From positions 7,626,001 to 7,690,000 of the forward strand of contig NC_134678.1 in the NCBI RefSeq assembly GCF_024713945.1: a DNA stretch of 64,000 nt. Direction: 5' to 3'. The notes beneath the pieces are model-generated. The model was not told where the DNA came from. It searched no databases and saw only the letters and a list, made by a program, of their open reading frames with translations. The position numbers were made by a program, and so were the translations under genes. Positions 55,541-64,000 of the stretch are shown here, piece by piece; positions within the stretch are counted from its first letter, which is position 1, and every line of letters begins with the position of its first letter. This DNA is from Dermatophagoides farinae. Lineage: Eukaryota; Arthropoda; Arachnida; Sarcoptiformes; Pyroglyphidae.

Positions 55541-56566
55541 TTATTGTTTCTGTTCTGGTTGTACCAATGATGATGATGATACTAATAATTCATCCAAAAT
55601 GCTTGCTGATGATAATTTTGGTTTATTCTGTTGCTGTTGCTGTTGTTGCTGTTTTGATTGATCATCATTTTCATTATCATTTGAATTTGAATTTATAGGC
55701 TGATTAAATTGAATCATCATTGCCGATTGTAATTCATCAATCAATAATGGTGGCGATTGTTGTTGTTGACCATTGTTTTGCTGATTTGATTGTTGTGCAG
55801 CAAATCTTCCTAGTATCAATATCAATATTGATAATAATTGACGTGAAAGTTGTGATATGAATGGACTACGTCCACCCCATATACCACTTAATAATGCTGC
55901 AATAGCAATCAATGATATTGCCCAATCTGGTAATGATTGTTGACCGATTCCAGGAACTTTGAAGCGAATAACAAAATTTAAATCAACACCAAGAAATAAT
56001 TTCACTTACCATCTAAATCGACACATTTTCCATTCGCTTTTAGGCCCCAACGACAACGGCAAGTACCAAACACACAGATTGTATTGCCAAAATGTGATGA
56101 ACAATCTTGTGATGTACGACAATGTAATGTTCGACCTAATAAAAAGGAATTGAATCGACAAATTTGTCAAATTTCAACATTGAATTGAATATGAACACTC
56201 ACATCGATTATCACTTTGAATGGCATTAAAATCACAATCACAACGTTTTGTATTTGTATTACAGATGGAATTTTTAATTATACAATCATCATCTGTTTCA
56301 CAATTTGTATCCAATAATAAACCTGTCGATAAATTGAAAAATTAATTAATGAAATTAATAACAAAAACAAAAACAAAAATACACTTACCATATGCAAGAC
56401 TTAATTGATTGATTTCAGTTTCATTTTGTTTGTCGTTGTCTGATGATAAATTGTTGTTGTTTACATTGTTTTTATTCTGTCCACCATCATTATCAGTGGC
56501 AAACGCTGTTGATGTAATAATAATAATAATAAGATAGCCAAAAATTGGAATAAAATTTCTATTCAT
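55541..56566 (-). CDS. Secreted-entry membrane protein with two EB/EGF-like Cys modules
   Basis: Four exons (56566-56389, 56322-56203, 56135-56010, 55956-55541; introns 53-67 bp, all phase 1) give 279 residues. The two middle exons are too short to stand out as ORFs. A signal peptide (MNRNFIPIFGYLIIIIITST) is followed by an Asn/Asp-rich spacer. Two Cys modules follow: CETDDDC...SICN...RCDCDF, then CRTLHCRTSQDC...ICVFGTCRCRWG...KCVD. This is the EB-module pattern of nematode and arthropod surface proteins. A hydrophobic segment (WAISLIAIAALLSGIWGG) and a second one (LLSILILILGRF) follow, then a Gln-rich tail with acidic-leucine patches (LIDEL, ILDEL). Matching phases around each Cys exon suggest module shuffling. 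It interrupts the four-TM cluster. Function unknown. Confidence 0.85.
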
Positions 56567-57255
56567 TTTTTTTTCTTCTCCCAGATTGATTGATTGATTG
56601 ATTGATTTAACCAGAGAAAAAATGAGCAAAAAAAAAAATTTTAGAGTTATTGTTCAAGCATTTTTATTACAAAAAAAACCAGATTTCATTTGTATTGCAT
56701 TTGTCCATATTATGGCCATAAACCGAATCAATGTGATCAATTAATTTTTTTTTTTTTTTTTTTTGGTTATTGTTTATTATCAATGACCTAAATTTGAAAA
56801 TTTCCACAAACCATAAATATAGCAACAATAGTCGTCGTTTCCGGTATTGTTTTTTTTTCAATTGAATTAATATTTGTAGCAAAAAAAAAAAAAAAAAAAA
56901 AATTTGAAACTTTTGCTTTCACGACCATCATCGAAATTGTTCTCATTATCATTATCCAAAACAAAAAGGATGTGCCATAATTTTTGAATTTCAAGTTTTT
57001 ATCATCATTATCATCATCATCATGGACACTCGACATTCATGATAATAATAATGCATGTTCATGATGATAATGGTAAATGGATGCGGCATTCAAGCACACA
57101 CACACACAAAAACCAGCAACAAGAAGAAGAAGAATCAATTTTTGGCTTTGATTCAAAAATCCAATGATGATGAACACATAATCATCATAATTATCACCAG
57201 TGTTATGGAGAAGAAGCAACAAAAAAAAATTCATTTGCAATGCTTTTTTGCATTG

Positions 57256-57288
<33 letters not shown>

Positions 57289-57469
57289 TGCTCAGCTGCT
57301 TTTTTGCCAAAAAAAAAAAAAAATAAATTTTTCACTAATATCTAGGTTATTGTTTTGTTTTTGATTGAAAATTTTTCAACACTGAGAAATCATCATCATC
57401 ATCATCATCATAATTTTTGAAATTGATTAATTAATGAGAAAAAGAGAGAGAGAGAGAGAGGGATAGACT
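56567..57469. other. Divergent intergenic region, EB-module gene / four-TM gene
   Basis: Both promoters should lie here. There are A/T tracts (A23 near 56880), a GT run at 57259-57288 and a GA run at 57443-57461. The GA run ends 9 bp before the next ATG and is a GAGA-type leader element or simple repeat. Confidence 0.5.
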
Positions 57470-58475
57470 ATGACTACATATGCATCACCACGGCTAACAA
57501 GACTTTCATTACAAATATTGATCTCATTAATATTTTTATTTGGCTGTTTTATGGTCATCGTATCCGTTATACAAGCCATCAATCATGTTGGCCATCATCA
57601 TCAAAAAAATCAATGGCTACCAATAAATGGCAATGATAATAATGATGATGATCCAGGTGGACCACGAATAGAAGTAGGAAATGTTATCCATGATAATGAT
57701 CTATATTATGAATCATATGATGATGAAGTGGATCGTTTTCCTAGTATTTCATCACCAAGTGTACAGCTATTGTTTGCATTGATCACTTTTTGTAATGGCA
57801 TTTTTGGTATTATTGCCATTACGAAACAACGATCATCATTATTATCCACATATAGCTATGTATTGTTGATGACTTTTTTTGCTAAACTTTTGTTTATCAT
57901 TGGTAAGTGATTCATCAATACAAATGAATATGAATGATGATGATGATTTTTTTCTATATATATTTTTTTTGTTTCTAGCATCATTAGCCATGTATACAGT
58001 GGAAATGGATCGAAATCTATTATCAACGGTGGCCACATTGATTGTTACGACATCGATAATCGAAATCATACTAGTCATGATTGTTTGTCAATTTAGCCGT
58101 TTAGTTAAACGTGGTGATGCAGCCAGACAAGAAATACAAAGTATACATTCATATCATCGGGAATGTCGCCGTAGTCGTAGCCGTAGTCAAAGTCATATTC
58201 GTTCCATACATGGAAATGATTTCAATCTCAATGATGATCAACTATATGGCGTCAATTATCGATTGACACAATCACCAATACCATTATCAAGACCATTATC
58301 ATTATCATCATCACCATCATCGCAATCAATGATGCCAAATTCAACTAGTCATAATGTTTCTATTGAACCATCATCATCATTTATAATTACCGATACTAAT
58401 AATAATAATGATGAATCAATAATGGCCGATAATGATTATTTGCCACCACCAATCTATTTAAAATTGGATCGATAA
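57470..58475 (+). CDS. Four-TM protein (cluster member)
   Basis: Two exons (57470-57902, 57979-58475; intron 76 bp, phase 1) give 309 residues. TM1 is LSLQILISLIFLFGCFMVIV. A first loop of about 70 residues is His- then Asp-rich. TM2 (VQLLFALITFCNGIFGIIAI) and TM3 (VLLMTFFAKLLFIIGASLAM) are joined by TKQRSSLLSTYSY, a basic turn of tetraspanin type. The second loop is only about 8 residues (VEMDRN). TM4 is LIVTTSIIEIILVMIVCQF. The tail starts basic (RRSRSRSQSHIRS) and becomes Ser/Pro-rich, ending in PPPIYLKLDR. PPxY there could bind WW domains; that is inference. Plan as in the 49.1- and 54.1-kb members. Converges on the ACBP gene. Confidence 0.8.
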
Positions 58476-58823
58476 ATAAACTGGACCATCATCATCATCA
58501 ACGTCATCGTCATCAACAAACAAATTTCACCGAAATCAATTTATTTATTACAACAACGACAACAACAACAAAAATATTACAATAACCATAACAACAACAA
58601 AGACTGGATTATAAAATTGATGATTACATAATTTAACTCATTAATTACATGACCCAATTATTGTTGTTGCACATTTATGTGCGTAATCAAATGAAAATGA
58701 AGAAAAAAAAAATTCAAATCAAATGGATCAAGGTTGTTGTTGTCTCTTTTCGTGTGTGTGTGTGTGTGTGTGTTGATTATCATTTGGTAATTGGAATATT
58801 CGTTTCTGTTTGAACAAAATTAA
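58476..58823. other. Convergent gap, four-TM gene / ACBP
   Basis: Two 3' UTRs share 348 bp. There are CAA repeats and a GT run near 58754. Nothing else is seen. Confidence 0.55.
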
Positions 58824-59336
58824 TTAATCACGATATTTTTCCAATAATTTTTCCACAATTTCAATATATTTTTTCGATGCCTCTTCATTTGTCATTCCTA
58901 CAACAATATATGAATCGTTAGATGATTTCAATTTTGAAATTTTTCGAAAAATTTTCCGACAACCTACCTTTCAATTTATTCCATTGATCCCATTTATATC
59001 GTCCTTTTGGATCCAATAATCCTGGTCTATCTGATTATTTTCAATGGCAATCAAATAATGCAAAAAATGAAAATAAAAGACCATCATTACATTATTATAC
59101 CTGTATTGCAATCACCAATGGTCGCTTGTTTATAATAGCCATATAATTCCAATAATTCATTGTCGGTTGGACGTTTTTTTAGATTTTTAACCGATTCGGC
59201 TGCTTCTTCAAATTTCTTTTTTTTTGTTGTTGTTGTTGTTGTCAGTTTTCAATTATGCAAAAAAAAACGGGAGAAAATAAGAAAAAAAAATTTGGTCATT
59301 TCATTTCAATGATTGATCGGTTCTTACCATTGTCAT
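58824..59336 (-). CDS. ACBP: Acyl-CoA-binding protein (ACBP/DBI)
   Basis: A small cytosolic carrier that binds C12-C22 acyl-CoA esters and delivers them to metabolism. Four exons (59336-59328, 59215-59101, 59030-58968, 58897-58824) close in phase to exactly 86 residues, the canonical length. The first exon carries only ATG ACA ATG. Exon 2 gives [20 protein letters not shown] and then [15 protein letters not shown], the signature helix region. Exon 3 gives [20 protein letters not shown], with the conserved Lys and Trp that meet the CoA head group. Exon 4 gives [20 protein letters not shown] and a short end. One Cys replaces the usual Ile/Val in GDxNT. All pieces are too short to appear as long ORFs, so this gene is easy to miss. 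Confidence 0.95.
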
Positions 59337-60536
59337 TGAACAAAAAAAAAGACGGACAAACAAAAAGTGTGAAAATAAAAATGTAAATTTTGTCACTTTG
59401 AAAAACAAAAATTTTTTTTTTTATTGATTTCAAGTTGTCTGAAAATGTTTTCGGTGTTTGTATGTGTGTGTGTGTGTGTGTGTGCGTGAATGATTTGTTT
59501 GCTTTTATCACCCACACAGGAAGAAATAGAGATGGAGAGAAACAGATGAAAAATGTATATGTGGTTGACGTACAAGTGAAAAATGACGATTTTTTTTTCT
59601 TGATAATCGATCAATCGATTTTCAAATGAGGAAAGTTTTTTTTTCTCGTTCACTTTATTATCCTTTTTCTTTTTTTTTTCTTGGTTAAGATTAAGTTATT
59701 GTTGAATGAAATAAAATTGTTTTTTTTTTGTTTGTTTCGTGATTAGATATTCGAGAACGCAATGCACACACACACACACAACGACAACAATAATAAACGC
59801 AAACGATGACTCGGGAAAAAAAATCAAGAGAAAAAAAATTTTTTTTTTCCCAAAAAATTTCGACATGCGTCGTCGTCGTCGTATTTGAGACAAAATCAAA
59901 CACTGAAAAAAAATAACGCACACACACACACACACACACACAGTTCCACCAATGTTTACCGGATATTTACACCATAAAACACACACATATAGTTAAAATT
60001 TACCTTTTTTTTGATTATTTATGGCTAAATAGAGTGAATAGGTAAAGTTGTAGTAATTTTCACATTTTGATATTTCAGGTTTTTTTTCCTTGAAATTGGA
60101 AAAAAAATTTTCTCTTTTTGAATTAATTTTTTTTGGCAACAACTCCTGCTCCGCTCGATAGATGGCGGAACCAATTTCGATATTTTTGAAATTTCAAATT
60201 TTTTTTTTGTCAATTGTATCTTTGGTTAAAAGAAAATGCGCGAAAATGAAATTGAAAAACTTCACGTTCATTCTTTTTCACTATAGTTTTTTATGCCACT
60301 ATTTTTTCGGGTTTGTAGTGGTGGCCAAATTTTTGTTGTTGTTGTTGTTGTTGTCGCTTTCTCTGGTTCGGTCATAACCGATTTTGATTCACATCGGTTC
60401 AGTTCAGTCCAGTTCAGTTCTTATCAATGATCAATCGGGCGACGAATATTCAAAATTCATATGCCTGTGAAGTGTTTGTGTGGAAAAATTTCATCCATTG
60501 TCTTCAACCGGAAACAAAAAAATAACTCAATCAATC
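59337..60536. other. Divergent promoter region, ACBP / second GPCR
   Basis: It contains the leaders of both genes, CA/GT repeats (59463-59485, 59919-59941), an ATGGCGG motif (60157-60170: CGATAGATGGCGGA) that resembles a YY1/Pho-type site, and a TCAGT cluster at 60398. The GT- and CA-driven ORFs are not genes. Confidence 0.5.
60398..60420 (+). promoter_or_regulatory. Initiator-like TCAGT cluster
   Basis: Three copies of TCAGT, the arthropod initiator core, start at 60399, 60404 and 60414, about 120-140 bp before the GPCR ATG at 60537. This fits a TATA-less start region. It could also be a chance short repeat of TTCAG. Confidence 0.35.
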
Positions 60537-63500
60537 ATGGATTATTGTGACAATGAAACATTAAAACAATTTGAACAGACAAAAAGTTCCGATTCATTAG
60601 AATCGGTTGTTTATTTATATAAAGTTTTCGTACCAATATTACTTGCTGGTTGTTTATTAAGCCTGATATTGAACACCGTATTGGTCATTATTGGCACAAT
60701 AATACAATCCAGATTATCACGTTCAAATCGTTCACGTTCACCAATATTATTATTATCATTGAATTTAGCGGCCACCGATAGTATTGCATCATTTTTGATG
60801 GGTTTTGGTCTATTAATAAATTCATTTTTACCAGTAGTTTTGGGCATTAATCTAACAAATTTATGTTTTAAATTAATATTGGAAATATTTCGTCTTTCAG
60901 CATTGATTGCATCGGCATTACATTTGCTTGCATTAGCATTAGTACATTATAAGGGTATTGTTAATCCACTTCATTATCGGTAAGTGAATGGGTGAAATTT
61001 TTTTTTTTTTTGTCATTCTCATCATATTTTTTATCATCCATGTATGTTGAAAATGATGTTTACACACACACACGAAATTCTCTTCTCTTTTTTTTCCATA
61101 CAAAATTAGAATCGAGCTGGCCAGGATTCTTTATTCCTCTTGTGAATATTTATATACGAATCTTATGATTAATCGTGAGAAATTCTTGCGTACAAAATTA
61201 ATTGAAATTTTTCTCCCCCCCCCCCCACACTCACCACCAAAATGTCCAGTTTTTTTCCCTTCAAAAATTATAATTAATTTATTCAGGTAAATGAAAAAAA
61301 AATGGTCAGGAATTTTCATATAAATAATGACCATTTTGAATGGTGCAAAAAAAAATGAACGGAAATTGAAAATTTTCCCCGATAATCATAATCATAATAA
61401 TGTGGTTGGCCGGCCAACTGGCTGGCTGGCTCCAGATGTTTTGTCACTTGTATATATTGTGTTTATTATGATGTTTTCGATAAAAAAAAAATTCATTAAG
61501 TTTATATATTGAAGGTCAATTTATTTTCACACTATAAATTATTTGTTTGTGTGTGTATTACAGACGTAATATTTTTATTTATTGGTGGAAAAAAAACGAA
61601 AATTATTATGATGATGATGATCAGTTTTTTTTATGATCCAACGATTATAACATATTGATATATTGATGAGAAATGGTGGTGGCAATAAAAAAAAAAATTC
61701 TGTAATCTTCTTCCTTTTCCATCCCTCGGTGTGTGTGTGTGTATGGTTTTAGGAATATAAAAAAAACAAACTAAACTAAACAAGAATATTCTATCACATG
61801 AGTCAATGATGAAGAAAATTATTCCTTTTTTTTTGTGCAATTTTTTTTTTCTATTTTCATTTCCAATCAAAATGAATGAATTGATGAAAATAAACAAAAT
61901 TGATCAGTGATCATCATTTATTCGTTTTTTTATAGCACTTGAAACACTTTTAATTTCGATACCCCAAAAAAAATATTGATTGATTTACTAACCAAAAAAA
62001 AAAGATCGTATTGGGCGAATTTATTTTTTTTTCATCAAAATTATTTTGATCGATTAATCAGACCACATTGGATAAGCTGTATTTTGGCAATATTTTTGAA
62101 TGTGAACAAAAAAATTTTTTCGGACAATTTCTCCCAGAATATCATCAGAATTTTTTACTTTTAAATTCATTGGATTTAAATCTACTTTAAACAAAAAAAA
62201 AACGTTTATACACTATATATTGACATTAGCAGCAGCAGCAGCAACCGAATGAGAAATTGAATCAAAATGAAAAACAAAACAAAACTACGTGACATTTGGT
62301 GGAATGAAAATTTTTTTTTTATTCATTTCCGAGTGGGATGAAAATGAAAAAAAAAATCAATTTTGATTGAATTTGATCAATCGATGAAATAGAAATTTTT
62401 TTCCATGGAAATTTTTCTATTTTTATTATTATTACTGTACCGAATTTATTTTGCTTCCCAAAGGAGTCTGATTACAAATGTAATTGATTTTTGAACATGA
62501 AGAAAAAGAATGGATGAAAATAGTCCTAGTGTACAACAACACAACAACAACTAATATCGAGTAATCTAATATACCAAGTTTTTCTATTGATGAGATTGCA
62601 TTGAATACAGAAAACGAACCAATAATAAACTGTGAAGAAAATTTATTTATTCAATTTCAAAAATTTAAAAAATTTTCCATGAACAATGGTTTGTGGTGAT
62701 GAATCAATGCTCATGATGTCCATTTGATATTGACCATTTGGAATGGAGTAATGACGATTCATGACGAAAATTCTTTGATTCTGTGTCGTTATTGTTGAAT
62801 TTTTTTTTCTTTTATAATCAAAATGAAAATGTTTGATGATGGAAATTGATTGAATTATTTTTTTTTCTGGTTCATAAGTTTCGTAAGTAATTTTCTCATT
62901 TTTTTTGTGACACAATCGTCGAGAAAAAAAAATCAATTTAATGCAATGATGATACACTGTGTGTGTGTGTGTATTGACACGTCAAGTATGTTTTTTTTTT
63001 ACTTTTTCTTTCCAAACAAAGATTGACAAATTTTTTTTATGCACACACGCACACATTGCCGGCATCAGCTTTCAGTGTTTGAAGAAAAATTGTCATCATC
63101 ATCATTATCGATTCATTGTGTGAATCATTGATCATCATCCAGTGTGAATGACAATTTTTTTTTCTTGCAATTGAATTTTTTTTTTTGGTTCCTATTCCTT
63201 AGATCGATGATTTTTTGCTCTCAACATCGAACACGTAGCATTTATCTGATATCGTTCATCTGTTGGCTACTACCATCGGTGGTGATTGCATCGTATTTTG
63301 GTTCCATACCATGTCAAGGTTTGAGTCAAAACTATTGATGAATAATTTTGAAAAAAGAAAAAAAATTGTCCACTAATTCAATCCAATTCAAACAAATTTT
63401 CAATAGGATTTCAACATGAAACTTGTCGCTCATATTTCATACAAACATTTCGTTTTCGTTTCATGATTGTAATTGCATTTTTTATACCATTAGTATTGAT

Positions 63501-64000
63501 GCTTTATCTTTATACAAGAATTTTTATAATTATTAAAAGACATCAAAAACAACGTTTAATGAATCAGAATAAATCTGGTGTCAGTGGTGGTGGTGGTGGT
63601 GGTGGTGGTGGTATTGGCATTAGTAAGAAGAAGAAATTAATGATGATGACATTGAATACAACAGAAACAACAACAACAACAACAACAAATGCAAATGACA
63701 CACAAAATGACGATAATGTTGATGATGATGATGATGAGAAAACAACAGTATTGCAACATAATGATATTGATATTCGTGATGATCATCATTATTATTCTTC
63801 TTGTTCCAAACGGTCGTCTTCTTTATTATTGGAAAAGAATTTTGTTGACAAATTTTTTATCAACAACAACAACAACAACAACAACGACAATGAAAAGCAA
63901 GATAAATCCTGTTTATCGAACAAAGATCAACAACATAGCCAATCGTTTATGTCATCAATTATTGACCACCATCATGAACAACATGGACATGAAATGTCAA
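60537..64000 (+). CDS. Class-A GPCR with a VHY motif in place of DRY (partial, runs off the window)
   Basis: Exons 60537-60979, 63203-63318 and 63407 to the window end are open and phase-consistent. TM1 has the conserved Asn (LILNTVLV, residue 46). TM2 has LNLAATD (Asp81). Cys110 starts TM3, which ends LALALVHYKGIVNPLHY. At the DRY position stand Val136, His137 and Tyr138. TM4 has the conserved Trp (FICWLLPSVV). The second loop has Cys (HETCRSYF). TM5 is FMIVIAFFIPLVLMLYLYTR. The third cytosolic loop is at least 150 residues of poly-Gly, poly-Thr, poly-Asp and poly-Asn. TM6-TM7 lie beyond the window. The large third loop is more usual for amine-type than peptide receptors, but no ligand can be named. 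I start at 60537, because the extension above has no ATG. Confidence 0.88.
60980..63202 (+). other. Intron 1 of the second GPCR (2,223 bp)
   Basis: The intron splits the Arg codon (CG|A) at the end of the TM3 motif. It holds homopolymers, a C12 run, GT runs and a 104-codon minus-strand ORF (62643-62957) that I do not accept. No nested gene is supported. Confidence 0.75.
61215..61226. repeat. C12 homopolymer
   Basis: Twelve consecutive C in a sequence where A and T runs are everywhere but G/C runs above five are almost absent. It lies in the GPCR intron. Confidence 0.9.

Noticed and set aside
62643-62957. 104-codon minus-strand ORF inside the second GPCR intron
   Set aside because: Composition is less repetitive than usual, but there is no ATG context, domain or neighbouring exon to support it.

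Overview
The window looks like nuclear DNA of a small-genome arthropod, most probably a mite of the dust-mite (astigmatid) kind. It is very AT-rich. Most introns are 50-110 bp, with two of 2.2 and 3.6 kb. Coding regions are full of poly-Gln, poly-His, poly-Asn, poly-Asp and Ser/Thr runs written in CAA/CAT/GAT/TCA repeats, and spacers are full of CA/GT, CT and poly-A/T simple repeats. The mite assignment is an inference from gene style, not from a diagnostic marker. I recognise no transposon, retrovirus-like element, rRNA, tRNA or CRISPR array.

Layout. 0.3-5 kb: a Ser/Thr-rich protein that may be a PABIR/FAM122 relative, a lysosomal GH27 glycosidase (minus) and, divergent from it, the 26S proteasome subunit PSMD11/Rpn6. 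6.7-11.9 kb: a five-exon class-A GPCR whose 3.6-kb first intron holds about 115 uninterrupted CT units. 13-14.4 kb: a TMEM30/CDC50 flippase subunit (minus). 16.8-18.0 kb: a secreted one-domain chitin-binding protein (minus). 19.7 kb: a 73-residue secreted Gly/Tyr/Arg-rich peptide with a good TATA box. 20.7-23.6 kb: a complete integrin beta subunit (minus, six exons). 28.5-35.5 kb: a complete TSC2/tuberin (minus, thirteen exons).

43-58.5 kb: six unusual four-transmembrane proteins, only one minus-strand member and one EB/EGF-like membrane protein breaking the series. They resemble tetraspanins in the TM2-TM3 turn but lack the Cys-rich large loop. This cluster is the best candidate for something undescribed. 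Two members are separated by only 32 nt, and one needs either a 53-nt weak-donor intron or a -1 slip at an A7 run to be read through. 58.8-59.3 kb: an exactly 86-residue acyl-CoA-binding protein whose first coding exon is 9 nt. 60.5 kb to the window end: a second class-A GPCR, cut by the window edge, with VHY in place of the DRY motif.

The genes do not form an obvious pathway. Most are separate housekeeping, membrane or signalling genes. Exon limits were derived by hand from reading frame, GT/AG sites and family similarity. Phases close in every multi-exon model, but no transcript data were available.
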